From NCBI GenBank assembly GCA_021186555.1, contig JAJKFL010000004.1:39842351-39906350 (forward strand): 64,000 bases of DNA, written 5' to 3'. A program made the translations under genes and the position numbers. The notes under the pieces were generated by a model that worked only from the letters and a program-made list of their open reading frames with translations, was not told where the DNA came from and made no database searches. Positions 10,814 through 22,903 of this stretch are shown here, one piece after another. The DNA comes from Reticulitermes speratus (lineage: Eukaryota > Arthropoda > Insecta > Blattodea > Rhinotermitidae). Within the stretch, counting starts at the first letter, position 1; every line of letters starts with the position of its first letter.

Positions 10814-11398
10814 GTCCGAGAAAAATGCCAGGGCAGCTCCGGAAGAGGAAGTAGAATCACAACATTGAAGATTATTTTGCCCGGCGTCACAATTACCGAC
10901 ATCACGTGGGGAACGAACACGTGGCCAATACGTGTAGAAGTGCGTCCTTCCAATGACGTGACAAGTATCCGTAAGTGACAAAGAGTGGTCTAATACATGA
11001 GTCCTGCGAACGCTTATTAGAATAAAGATGATTTCGGATGAATATCGACGTCTTCTGAGATGTGACGCTCCGTCGGTGGGCTAGTGTGTCCCGACGTACT
11101 AAAGCACAATATTGCCTCCATCTTCAGGGAATGAGAGGTCCAAAAAGCTTGCTAAACGCATTACAGAATTATGTACAGTAGATACTACAGTGACCGTGAC
11201 TTTGTGAAATTTGGCGCGGTAACAGCTGTACCTTCTTAGGGGCGTCAAGGAAGGTCCGTCTGTACTTTGCACATCGATTTATATATCGGGTGAAAATAAG
11301 ATTGATAAATCTTGACTTTTCGTGAGATTCGTGAAAATTGGTACATGGTAAGCCGTGTTTTTCTTGGAATTACAATTTGTAAAACTAGATTTGTATTG
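10814..11398. other. unique sequence
   Basis: No gene or known element recognised. Short open frames near 10793-10978 cross the hAT boundary and are not credible. Confidence 0.45.
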
Positions 11399-11608
11399 AG
11401 ATCTGCGTTCTTATGGAATATTACGCGACGTCGTGTGGTAATTATTTACCGACGTTTCGTGACAAAGTATCGGTCCCTTCCTCACGGGTCAAGAGTCATT
11501 TCCTACTCGGACTCTTGACCCGTGAGGATGGGACCGATACGTTGTCCCGAAACGTCGGTAAACAATTACCACACGACGCCCCGTAGTATTCCATAAGAGC
11601 GCAGATCC
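11399..11608. mobile_element. foldback element with CCGACGTTTCG core
   Basis: Arms 11399-11492 and about 11511-11608 pair closely (gatctgcgttcttatggaat against its complement, cgtcgtgtggtaatt, accgacgtttcg, cctcacgggtcaagagtc), leaving a loop of about 18 bases. It has no coding capacity. It shares the gacgtttcg core with the elements at 8.9, 16.7 and 33.7 kb but little else. Confidence 0.9.
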
Positions 11609-12327
11609 CAACATCGCGGAGGAAGCCTGAAACCAAGGTTAAATTTGTGTTAGCAGTGCGATGCCTTACTGCGATCTTTTGCCGCGCTGAGCTAGCCTAT
11701 TGAGTATTGCTACCAACATCCCGCGCCCAAAATAAGCTGTACAGACATTACGAGTCACAAATTACTTTTACGTGACGGGGCTTGACTCACGTCAGGGTAA
11801 GACAGTGAGCCTGACTTTGTGGAGTACGAGTTCAGAAGAAATGTACGCGTAGTGTGTGGATCTGTCTGTCTTTAACAAATAAATAATAAAAATAAAGGGA
11901 ATAGTGTGTGAACATGTGGTATACTGAACTGTGCTATATTATTGTGGTGTAGACTGCGGTAGTACAATCGATACCAGATAGCCTACGTCATCCATGTTAT
12001 AAATATTCCTAATAAAAAGTCCCCCCGCTGTATCCAAATACTCTGCTCTTTCTTGCCGGCTAATTTGCTTTCACGAAAATAAGAGAGTCGCAGTTTGACT
12101 CCTTTTAAGCCTGGAATTCATCTCAATAATATTTAAAAATATATTTCCCACCCCAGAGAAAACACATTGTATCTCCAGTACAAAGACCGGTCTGTTAATG
12201 CTGTTCATCAAAAGGATCACTGCTGAGTTTTGGATGTTATGATTAGTGGTACATATATTTACCACTTTATACGAAACCATACGCAGGAGATTTCAATTGA
12301 AAGAGAGGTGTAAATAGCAGAACAGGG
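11609..12327. other. unique sequence with a small hairpin
   Basis: No gene seen. A short inverted repeat, agtggta and taccact around catatatt, lies near 12245-12268. It resembles the tggtacatatagtaacca phrase in the 188-bp satellite units. The short minus-strand frame at 12071-12280 resembles nothing known. Confidence 0.45.
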
Positions 12328-13466
12328 AAGAGTGAGACGTTACGGGAAAGATAAGAAGAGTGAAACGTTACGGGAAAGATATGAAGAGTGAGACGTTACG
12401 GGAAATATATGAAGAGTGAGACGTTACGGGAAAGACACGAAAGATATGAAGAGTGAGAGACGTTATGGGAAAAATATGAAGAGTGAGACGTTACGGGAAA
12501 GATATGAATAGTGAGACGTTACGGGAAAGATATGAAGAGTGAGACGTTACGGGAAAGATATGAAAGATATGAAGAGTGAGAGACGTTATGGGAAAAATAT
12601 GAAGAGTGAGACGTTACGGGAAAGATATGAATAGTGAAACGTTACGGGAAAGATATGAAGAGTGAGACGTTACGGGAAAGATATGAAGAGTGAGACGTTA
12701 CGGGAAAGATATGAAGAGTGAGAGACGTTACGGGAAAGATATGAATAGTGAGACGTTACGGGAAAGATATGAAGAGTGAGACGTTACGGGAAAGATATGA
12801 AGAGTGAGATGTTACGGGAAAGATATGAATAGTGAGACGTTACGGGAAAGATATGAAGAGTGAGACGTTACGGGAAAGATATGAAGAGTGAGAGACGTTA
12901 CGGGAAAGATATGAAGAGTGAGAGACTTTACGGGAAAGATATGAAGAGTGAGACGTTACGGGAAAGATATAAAGAGTGAGACGTTATGGGAAAGATATAA
13001 AGAGTGAGACGTTATGGGAAAGATATGAAGAGTGAGACGTTACGGAAAGATATGAAGAGTGAGACGTTACGGGAAAGATATGAAGAGTGAGACGTTACGG
13101 GAAAGATATGAATAGTGAGACGTTACGGGAAAGATATGAAGAGTGAGACGTTACGGGAAAGATATGAAGAGTGAGAGACGTTACGGGAAAGATATGAAGA
13201 GTGAGAGACGTTACGGGAAAGATATGAAGAGTGAGACGTTACGGGAAAGATATAAAGAGTGAGACGTTATGGGAAAGATATAAAGAGTGAGACGTTATGG
13301 GAAAGATATGAAGAGTGAGACGTTACGGGAAAGATATGAATAGTGAGACGTTACGGGAAAGATATGAAAGATATGAAGAGTGAGAGACGTTATGGGAAAA
13401 ATATGAAGAGTGAGACGTTACGGGAAAGATATGAAGAGTGAGACGTTACGGGAAAGATATGAAGAA
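12328..13466 (+). repeat. 28-bp minisatellite (about 40 copies)
   Basis: The unit gaagagtgagacgttacggg plus aaagatat (28 bp) is repeated, with variants gagagacgtt (2-bp insertion), gaatagtg, gttatggg and a tandem doubling of gaaagatat. Clusters of variants recur at several places, suggesting block duplications. The array grades into an A-rich segment before the (AGT)n composite array. Confidence 0.95.
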
Positions 13467-13501
13467 TAAAAATATAGAAATAAAAATGTAGTTACAGCAA
13501 G

Positions 13502-13502
13502 T

Positions 13503-13569
<67 letters not shown>

Positions 13570-13653
13570 AAGCAGCAATAATGGTACCACTATTAGCACT
13601 GTATATTGTACTACTACTAGTAGCAGTGGCGGTAGAAGTAGTAGTAGTAATAA

Positions 13654-13695
<42 letters not shown>

Positions 13696-13779
13696 AAGCA
13701 GCAATAATGGTACCACTATTAGCACTGTATATTGTACTACTACTAGTAGCAGTGGCGGTAGAAGTAGTAGTAGTAATAA

Positions 13780-13830
<51 letters not shown>

Positions 13831-13911
13831 AAGCAGCAATAATGGTACCACTATTAGCACTGTATATTGTACTACTACTAGTAGCAGTGGCGGTAGAAGT
13901 AGTAGTAGTAA

Positions 13912-13968
<57 letters not shown>

Positions 13969-14172
13969 AAGCAGCAATAATGGTACCACTATTAGCACTG
14001 TATATTGTACTACTACTAGTAGCAGTGGCGGTAGAAGTAGTAGTAGTAATAATAATAATAGTAGTAGTAGTAGTAGTAGTAGTAGAAGCAGCAATAATGG
14101 TACCACTATTAGCACTGTATATTGTACTACTACTAGTAGCAGTGGCGGTAGAAGTAGTAGTAGTAATAATAA

Positions 14173-14208
<36 letters not shown>

Positions 14209-14295
14209 AAGCAGCAATAATGGTACCACTATTAGCACTGTATATTGTACTACTACTAGTAGCAGTGGCGGTAGAAGTAGTAGTAGTAATAATAA

Positions 14296-14360
<65 letters not shown>
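13502..14360 (+). repeat. composite (AGT)n array with a 6-fold spacer block
   Basis: Tracts of (AGT)n of varying length alternate with six near-identical blocks of about 80 bp. Each begins agaagcagcaataatggtac and contains accactattagcactgtata and ctactactagtagcagtggc. Block starts near 13568, 13693, 13829, 13967, 14084 and 14207 give periods of 117-138 bp, set by the trinucleotide length. Long frames are open on both strands because the units lack stops. Poly-Thr, poly-Leu or poly-Val products are not credible genes. Confidence 0.95.
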
Positions 14361-15224
14361 AGCGCAGCAGTAATGTAGAGGAAGTGAATATCAGTATTAA
14401 CGATACATGGATGCACGTAATAGAGCGAAGAAAAATATAATCGTAATGATAATTATAGTAATAATGATAGTAATAATGGCGGCTATAACAACAGCAGACT
14501 GTTGCTTCCGCACGCACACGCAACTACACGCAGCGCTGATTTATGCCGCTTTTCGATATGATTCATTTCACGCAGCTCTCAGTCTCACGCACCACGTTGA
14601 TTGGTATGACATCTGCTGTATAATGAACTGGAAAGGATTGGGAAGGAAGCCGTCTGGCCTAATCAGATACGCTGTCGAGATTTGCCTGAGGGGAGCGGTA
14701 GAAGAATATTGTCAGAAGACTGTCGACTGACAGACTGCAGGCTGGTCACTCCCGGATATAAGCCTACAGCGTGCTCGATACTGTGACGTCATCAAACATA
14801 CGTGAAGTATGGGGTTGAAAGTTCGTCGTTAGACAATTAATTTTATATTGCTATGTAGTACAAATGGGCGGGCATCAGACACTAACAAAACTAAAAATTA
14901 CAGAAATTTTTTGACCACAATATATTTATTCTTTGACATGATATATGACGGCCGTAGGTGTCACCGGACATCACACGCACAGTGACAGCACAAGCCGCCG
15001 ATATTAACGTACTTAATCCCTAGCCAGAACAATCCGTTTATAACCTCACACATTAAATTCCTAAGATTCATTTTGTTACAATAATTCTGTCCCTAAAATG
15101 GAGAAACTGGTGCTGTTGACGTCACGACGCTGTGGCCTTTGTATATGGTTTACGTTCCTGTCAAGAAAACTGATAAAAAATTTTGCGACGGAAGGCACCA
15201 CAACGCCGCATTTTCTATTTTCCT
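14361..15224. other. unique sequence with two TGACGTCA sites
   Basis: The plus frame at 14407-14730 starts in low-complexity sequence and resembles no known protein. TGACGTCA palindromes occur at 14784-14791 and 15117-15124. No gene is supported. Confidence 0.4.
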
Positions 15225-15255
<31 letters not shown>

Positions 15256-15690
15256 CCATACAGCACAGTCCTTCTTGAGAAGCTAACAGGTCGTCAGCTA
15301 GTCAAGAAATTCCCCGCGTTTTATGGAACCCAAAGGTTCATTACCGCACTCACAACAGCCCGCCACCTGTCCCTATCCTGAGCCATATCAATCCAGTCCA
15401 TGCCCACCATCCCACTTCTTGAAGATCCATTTTAATATTATCCTCCCATCTACGCCTGGGTCTTCCAAGTGGTCTCCTTCCCTCAGGTCTCCCCACCAAA
15501 ACCCTGTATGCATCTCTCCCCTCACCCATACGTGCTACATGCCCTGCCCACCTCATTCTTCTTGTTTAGATCACCCGAACAATATTTGATCAGTACAGAT
15601 CATTAAGTTCCTCGTTATGTAGTCTTCTCCACTCCCCTGTTACCCCGTCCTTCTTAGGCCCAAATATCCTCGTCAGCACCTATTTTCCTA
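15225..15690 (-). mobile_element. LINE family 1, 3' end (minus strand) with (GTTA)n tail
   Basis: On the minus strand the frame reads [18 protein letters not shown], then [19 protein letters not shown] and a short aberrant tail. The family 3' UTR and a (GTTA)n tail (15225-15254, seen as AACT repeats) follow. Upstream, at 15557-15690, the LINE continues in decayed form (the frame is no longer open). This is the usual cysteine-poor C-terminal end after a LINE reverse transcriptase. It is 5'-truncated, as most LINE copies are, and not functional. Confidence 0.9.
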
Positions 15691-15916
15691 CAGTCGGTGA
15701 CCACAACATGGCAGAAGCGCGAATTTCTAAGTTTGCAGACAGCTGAAAGTCACTTTAGTTTACAAAATATGTATATAGGAACATTACTTCTGTGTCAACC
15801 TATGCCCACGTGCCTTGCGAAATCTTACACAAGTTTAGAAACTAATTTGTTTGTTTTGTGCAACACAAAATAACAAATTGGCACTCTACATTATTCATAC
15901 CGCGCGGTTTTATTCT
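15691..15916. other. unique sequence
   Basis: Nothing recognised. Confidence 0.4.
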
Positions 15917-16328
15917 GTCACACGTCTCTTTAACCAACAAATGCACAGTTATTGTTATTTATTATACAATACAATTTACCATAAAACTAGTCCGACATGT
16001 TTCGAATCCCTAATTTGGGATCATCATCAGGGAATTGGATTGTGAATTACACAAATTACAAATCAACAGTACTGTCCCAGCCTTCTACACGTAGACACAC
16101 AACTTCTGATACACAGTGGACCCAGAAAACAACTGAGATATCTTACATTTTAACTTTTGTACTTTTAACATGTACCACTATTGTTGATTTGTAATTTGTG
16201 TAATTTACAATACAAGTCTCTGATGATGATCCTAAAATATGGATTCGAAACATGTCTGACTAGTTTTACTGTAAATTGTATTGTATAATAAATAAGTGTG
16301 CTTTTGTTGGTTAAAGAGATGTGTGACA
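15917..16328. mobile_element. long inverted repeat element (arms about 150 bp)
   Basis: Left arm 15917-16070 and right arm 16175-16328 pair over tgtcacacgtctctttaacc, aaccaacaaatgcac, tatacaatacaattta, ctagtccgacatgtttcgaa, gatcatcatcag and acaaattacaaatcaaca, around a loop of about 100 bp. The element probably begins at TGTCACAC and ends at GTGTGACA. It has no open frame of note. The aaccaacaaatgcac and catgtttcg phrases recur at 18.7 and 39.3 kb, so it belongs to a dispersed family. Confidence 0.88.
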
Positions 16329-16640
16329 AATTGGGACTATTTTATGATTCGGCTTTGTGGCGGTGGCTAATGAGTAACTGGAGTGAAATGTAGCACGCAG
16401 GTAGACCGTAGATATACTTTATGTGGCAAAGATGAGAAAAATTATAATCTGTATTTGAAAGTTTCTCCACAAAATTATGTGCTGCACTTCAGTTCTCCTC
16501 TGTCAGTATTATTTAACGTCTCTTCACCTTCATTCTTTTCTTAACGAAACTCATATCAGAAGGACAAGCGGGCGGAGACTGTGAAAATGTAAACAAAGAA
16601 AGGCTCTAAAAGTTTCTGAAGATGGTACGTAACACTGAGA
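16329..16640. other. unique sequence
   Basis: No gene or repeat recognised. Confidence 0.45.
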
Positions 16641-16770
16641 ACTAATGGGTTTCTGGACTTTGTCCATCGTCCGGAAGTCTAAAATAACTAGATAACACGA
16701 CGTTTCGGAAACTGGATCTGCTTCCGTCTTCAGGTGAAGGGGGAGTGTGTGTCTCCCCCGTTTTATAACT
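16641..16770. mobile_element. half of a GACGTTTCGG foldback element
   Basis: The run actgagaactaatgggtttc, ggactttgtccatcgtcc, cacgacgtttcggaaactgg matches one arm of the element at 8934-9121. The second arm is missing. It is followed by a small hairpin (gggggag ... ctccccc) near 16738-16760. Confidence 0.75.
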
Positions 16771-16847
16771 ACAACCCGCAGTGTTATGCCTCGAGCTTTT
16801 GACGTAAGACGAATACAACTTGCATTTGACAGTGAACAGAAGCTACA

Positions 16848-18712
16848 GAAACATTGTGATGACGTGATAATACCAAATGAACCGGTGACAGTGAGGTGAA
16901 CCTACTGGTGTACCGTGATGGTGGCTGGACCACAGCCGAAACATATGTAGGGTAAAGTGTAACAGAAATACAAAAATATTGTGATGACGTGATAATACCA
17001 AATGAACCAGTGACAGTGAGGTGAACCTACTGGTGTACCGTGATGGTGGCTGGACCACAGCCGAAACATATGTAGGGTAAAGTGTAACAGAAATACAAAA
17101 ATATTGTGATGACGTGATAATACCAAATGAACCAGTGACAGTGAGGTGAACCTACTGGTGTACCGTGATGGTGGCTGGACCACAGCCGAAACATATGTAG
17201 GGTAAAGTGTAACAGAAATACAAAAATATTGTGATGACGTGATAATACCAAATGAACCAGTGACAGTGAGGTGAACCTACTGGTGTACCGTGATGGTGGC
17301 TGGACCACAGCCGAAACATATGTAGGGTAAAGTGTAACAGAAATACAAAAATATTGTGATGACGTGATAATACCAAATGAACCAGTGACAGTGAGGTGAA
17401 CCTACTGGTGTACCGTGATGGTGGCTGGACCACAGCCGAAACATATGTAGGGTAAAGTGTAACAGAAATACAAAAATATTGTGATGACGTGATAATACCA
17501 AATGAACCAGTGACAGTGAGGTGAACCTACTGGTGTACCGTGATGGTGGCTGGACCACAGCCGAAACATATGTAGGGTAAAGTGTAACAGAAATACAAAA
17601 ATATTGTGATGACGTGATAATACCAAATGAACCAGTGACAGTGAGGTGAACCTACTGGTGTACCGTGATGGTGGCTGGACCACAGCCGAAACATATGTAG
17701 GGTAAAGTGTAACAGAAATACAAAAATATTGTGATGACGTGATAATACCAAATGAACCAGTGACAGTGAGGTGAACCTACTGGTGTACCGTGATGGTGGC
17801 TGGACCACAGCCGAAACATATGTAGGGTAAAGTGTAACAGAAATACAAAAATATTGTGATGACGTGATAATACCAAATGAACCAGTGACAGTGAGGTGAA
17901 CCTACTGGTGTACCGTGATGATGGCTGGACACAGCCGAAACATGTGTAGGGTAAAGTGTAACATAAATACAAAACATTGTGATGACGTGATAATACCAAA
18001 TGAACCGGTGACAGTGAGGTGAACCTACTGGTGTACCGTGATGATGGCTGGACACAGCCGAAACATGTGTAGGGTAAAGTGTAACATAAATACAAAAACA
18101 TTGTGATGACGTGATAATACCAAATGAACCGGTGACAGTGAGGTGAACCTACTGGTGTACCGTGATGGTGGCTGGACACAGCCGAAACATGTGTAGGGTA
18201 AAGTGTAACATAAATACAAAAACATTGTGATGACGTGATAATACCAAATGAACCGGTGACAGTGAGGTGAACCTACTGGTGTACCGTGATGGTGGCTGGA
18301 CACAGCCGAAACATGTGTAGGGTAAAGTGTAACATAAATACAAAAACATTGTGATGACGTGATAATACCAAATGAACCGGTGACAGTGAGGTGAACCTAC
18401 TGGTGTACCGTGATGATGGCTGGACACAGCCGAAACATGTGTAGGGTAAAGTGTAACATAAATACAAAAACATTGTGATGACGTGATAATACCAAATGAA
18501 CCGGTGACAGTGAGGTGAACCTACTGGTGTACCGTGATGGTGGCTGGACACAGCCGAAACATGTGTAGGGTAAAGTGTAACATAAATACAAAAACATTGT
18601 GATGACGTGATAATACCAAATGAACCGGTGACAGTGAGGTGAACCTACTGGTGTACCGTGATGGTGGCTGGACACAGCCGAAACATGTAGGGTAAAGTGC
18701 AACATACATACG
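16848..18712 (+). repeat. 125/124-bp satellite with two blocks (about 15 copies)
   Basis: About nine virtually identical 125-bp units (ggaccacagccgaaacatat, gtaacagaaatac) run to about 17925. About six 124-bp units (ggacacagccgaaacatgtg, gtaacataaatac) follow. The change between types is abrupt. All share tgatgacgtgataataccaa, atgaaccagtgacagtgagg and cctactggtgtaccgtgatg. The complement of the unit contains ccctacacatgtttcggc, also present in single copy at about 39320-39337 beside a aaccaacaaatgcac phrase, which suggests the array came from a dispersed element. The repeated minus-strand frames are shadows of the unit. Confidence 0.96.
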
Positions 18713-18730
18713 AAAAGTGCATTTGTTGGT

Positions 18731-18920
18731 TATAATACTGCTAATTGTTTATAATACTGCTAATTGTTTATAATACTGCTAATTGTTTATAATACTGCTA
18801 ATTGTTTATAATACTGCTAATTGTTTATAATACTGCTAATTGTTTATAATACTGCTAATTGTTTATAATACTGCTAATTGTTTATAATACTGCTAATTGT
18901 TTATAATACTGCTAATTGAG
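18731..18920 (+). repeat. 19-bp tandem repeat (10 copies)
   Basis: Ten almost perfect copies of ataatactgctaattgttt-type units (period 19) start directly after the aagtgcatttgttggtt phrase that ends the 124-bp array. AT-rich and without coding capacity. Confidence 0.95.
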
Positions 18921-19740
18921 TACTTTTACTTTGTTTTAAGAGTTTTGCATTAGGGGAAATTACACGTTTTCAGGTTGGCAGGAAGTTACCGATGCTCGCT
19001 TTGGGACTGTAGTCCACGGACCAGTAAAGTGTTAGTTGCGTGTTCGCCCGTATACAGCACTTACAGCAGTGGTTCTGACGTCATAACACTAACGAAGAAC
19101 GTGACAGTTCGTGAAAGTGACACAACAAATATACAGCCTGTGGGTCCCTTTTGCAAGGAAAGCATTGAAATTCTCCGGAAATTTAGCCAATGAATTTTAA
19201 TGATGCTTTCAACAACGTTGATATTTCTTTTCAGTTTTCCAGCCTGCCAAGGCTGTCATTAACCGACTGTTATGTGTTCTGAGGTAGGAAATGCTCTTCA
19301 GTGCAGTTACTGGTCTGTATTGTGTAGCCCTCTGTGAATGATAGAATTTGGGTACAAAGGCATGCATATTATTCTAACCACCTTAAGCAGAGTATTGGAC
19401 TGTGACGTCATTCGTGGATGTCACTTTGTTTGAGAGGCTTCATTGTGCGTGTGCAGCTTCTCAGAAGACATAGACTGCGTGTGTCTTGCATACTTTGTAC
19501 ATTGCATATCAGTTTTTAGGTTTCATAGTTAAAGTTTTGGGTTTTTGTCGATTCTAAGTTTACTGAAGCCCCATATGCCCCCGCCCTCCCCCGTCTGAGA
19601 ATCACCAAAGAGCCAAAGTTCGCTCATGTTCTCCAGTTTCAGAAATTAAAAAGTTCTATCAGAGAAACCAAATAACATAAATAAATTAATTTAACACATA
19701 CTTCGTGTGAGAGTTGAGTGTGTGACAAAATGTTAGTTGT
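18921..19740. other. unique sequence with two TGACGTCA sites
   Basis: No gene supported. The frame at 18975-19193 is short and resembles nothing known. TGACGTCA occurs at 19076-19083 and 19403-19410. Confidence 0.4.
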
Positions 19741-22700
19741 ACAGTGACGTAATGCTGTTTGTTCTGAGATCCACACAAAACACATAAATACAGTCCGTAC
19801 CGCGCAGTAAACACACTCCGTCTCAGTTATACAAAACAGTCAGTTAATGCTGTACAGTGAAATAATCGCTGTTTGTTCTGAGATCCACACAAAACACATA
19901 AATACAGTCCGTACCGCGCAGTAAACACACTCCGTCTGAGTTATACAAACCAGTCAGTTAATGTTGTACAGTGAAATAATCGCTGTTTGTTCTGAGATCC
20001 ACACAAAACACATAAATACAGTCCGTACCGCGCAGTAAACACACTCCGTCTCAGTTATACAAACCAGTCAGTTAATGTTGTACAGTGAAATAATCGCTGT
20101 TTGTTCTGAGATCCACACAAAACACATAAATACAGTCCGTACCGCGCAGTAAACACACTCCGTCTCAGTTATACAAACCAGTCAGTTAATGTTGTACAGT
20201 GAAATAATCGCTGTTTGTTCTGAGATCCACACAAAACACATAAATACAGTCCGTACCGCGCAGTAAACACACTCCGTCTCAGTTATACAAACCAGTCAGT
20301 TAATGTTGTACAGTGAAATAATCGCTGTTTGTTCTGAGATCCACACAAAACACATAAATACAGTCCGTACCGCGCAGTAAACACACTCCGTCTCAGTTAT
20401 ACAAACCAGTCAGTTAATGTTTGTACAGTGAAATAATCGCTGTTTGTTCTGAGAGCCACACAAAACACATAAATACAGTCCGTACCGCGCAGTAAACACA
20501 CTCCGTCTCAGTTATACAAACCAGTCAGTTAATGTTGTACAGTGAAATAATCGCTGTTTGTTCTGAGATCCACACAAAACACATAAATACAGTCCGTACC
20601 GCGCAGTAAACACACTCCGTCTGAGTTATACAAACCAGTCAGTTAATGTTGTACAGTGAAATAATCGCTGTTTGTTCTGAGATCCACACAAAACACATAA
20701 ATACAGTCCGTACCGCGCAGTAAACACACTCCGTCTGAGTTATACAAACCAGTCAGTTAATGTTGTACAGTGAAATAATCGCTGTTTGTTCTGAGATCCA
20801 CACAAAACACATAAATACAGTCCGTACCGCGCAGTAAACACACTCCGTCTCAGTTATACAAACCAGTCAGTTAATGTTGTACAGTGAAATAATCGCTGTT
20901 TGTTCTGAGATCCACACAAAACACATAAATACAGTCCATACCGCGCAGTAAACACACTCCGTCTCAGTTATACAAACCAGTCAGTTAATGTTGTACAGTG
21001 AAATAATCGCTGTTTGTTCTGAGATCCACACAAAACACATAAATACAGTCCGTACCGCGCAGTAAACACACTCCGTCTCAGTTATACAAACCAGTCAGTT
21101 AATGTTGTACAGTGAAATAATCGCTGTTTGTTCTGAGATCCACACAAAACACATAAATACAGTCCGTACCGCGCAGTAAACACAATCCGTCTCAGTTATA
21201 CAAAAGAGTCAGTTAATGTTGTACAGTGAAATAATCGCTGTTTGTTCTGAGATCCACACAAAACACATAAATACAGTCCGTACCGCGCAGTAAACACAAT
21301 CCGTCTCAGTTATACAAAAGAGTCAGTTAATGTTGTACAGTGAAATAATCGCTGTTTGTTCTGAGATCCACACAAAACACATAAATACAGTCCGTACCGC
21401 GCAGTAAACACACTCCGTCTCAGTTATACAAAACAGTCAGTTAATGCTGTACAGTGAAATAATCGCTGTTTGTTCTGAGATCCACACAAAACACATAAAT
21501 ACAGTCCGTACCGCGCAGTAAACACACTCCGTCTCAGTTATACAAAACAGTCAGTTAATGCTGTACAGTGAAATAATCGCTGTTTGTTCTGAGATCCACA
21601 CAAAACACATAAATACAGTCCGTACCGCGCAGTAAACACACTCCGTCTCAGTTATACAAAACAGTCAGTTAATGCTGTACAGTGAAATAATCGCTGTTTG
21701 TTCTGAAATCCACACAAAACACATAAATACAGTCCGTACCGCGCAGTAAACACACTCCGTCTCAGTTATACAAACCAGTCAGTTAATGCTGTACAGTGAA
21801 ATAATCGCTGTTTGTTCTGAGATCCACACAAAACACATAAATACAGTCCGTACCGCGCAGTAAACACAATCCGTCTGTTATACAAACCAGTCAGTTAATG
21901 TTGTACAGTGAAATAATCGCTGTTTGTTCTGAAATCCACACAAAACACATAAATACAGTCCGTACCGCGCAGTAAACACACTCCGTCTCAGTTATACAAA
22001 CCAGTCAGTTAATGCTGTACAGTGAAATAATCGCTGTTTGTTCTGAGATCCACACAAAACACATAAATACAGTCCGTACCGCGCAGTAAACACACTCCGT
22101 CTCAGTTATACAAACCAGTCAGTTAATGTTGTACAGTGAAATAATCGCTGTTTGTTCTGAGATCCACACAAAACACATAAATACAGTCCGTACCGCGCAG
22201 TAAACACACTCCGTCTCAGTTATACAAACCAGTCAGTTAATGCTGTACAGTGAAATAATCGCTGTTTGTTCTGAGATCCACACAAAACACATAAATACAG
22301 TCCGTACCGCGCAGTAAACACACTCCGTCTCAGTTATACAAACCAGTCAGTTAATGTTGTACAGTGAAATAATCGCTGTTTGTTCTGAGATCCACACAAA
22401 ACACATAAATACAGTCCGTACCGCGCAGTAAACACACTCCGTCTCAGTTATACAAACCAGTCAGTTAATGCTGTACAGTGAAATAATCGCTGTTTGTTCT
22501 GAGATCCACACAAAACACATAAATACACTGTGTGGGCAGAACGTAGAATTGTTGAATGTTAAACTAGTGGTACATATAGTAACCATTGGGCTTTAAATAT
22601 TCAGTCCGTACCGCGCAGTAAACACACTCCGTCTCAGTTATACAAACCAGTCAGTTAATGGTGTACAGTGAAATAATCGCTGTTTGTTCTGAGATCCACA

Positions 22701-22838
22701 CAAAACACGTAAATACACTGAGTGGGCAGAACGTAGAATTGTTGAATGTTAAACTGGTGGTACATATTGTAACCATTGGGCTTTAAATATTCAGTTCGTA
22801 CCGCGCAGTAAACACACTCCGTCTCACTTATACAAACC
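19741..22838 (-). repeat. 114-bp satellite, array B, reverse orientation, with two 188-bp units
   Basis: About 24 copies of the 114-bp satellite run on the minus strand, highly uniform, with linked variants such as aaagagtcag at two adjacent units near 21200-21320. At the right end (from about 22526) two longer units appear in which about 74 bp (cactgtgtgggcagaacgta through accattgggctttaaatatt) is inserted between cataaata and cagtccgtacc, giving a period of about 188 bp. The same longer unit borders the arrays near 34.6 and 35.7 kb. Confidence 0.96.
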
Positions 22839-22903
22839 CGCAATCCCAGCAAGCGAGCGGCCGCAGACCCACGCCTTAGAACGCACGGCCACTGGGATCG
22901 GCC
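22839..22903 (-). mobile_element. SINE tRNA-head fragment
   Basis: The complement reads gtggccgtgcgttctaaggc (A box) and continues to the edge of the head (gctcgcttgctgggattgcg), matching the heads at 4.5 and 58.5 kb. The element stops before the B box and joins the last 188-bp satellite unit directly. Only the head remains, and it is too short and altered to be a tRNA gene. Confidence 0.8.

Noticed and set aside
13418..14523. Poly-Thr, poly-Leu and poly-Val proteins on both strands
   Set aside because: They arise from the (AGT)n composite array.
14407..14730. 107-codon plus-strand gene
   Set aside because: It begins in ATA/GTA-rich simple sequence, with no recognised domain or splice context.
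18975..19193. 72-codon plus-strand frame near two TGACGTCA sites
   Set aside because: Short, no recognisable motif, no splice signals worth noting.
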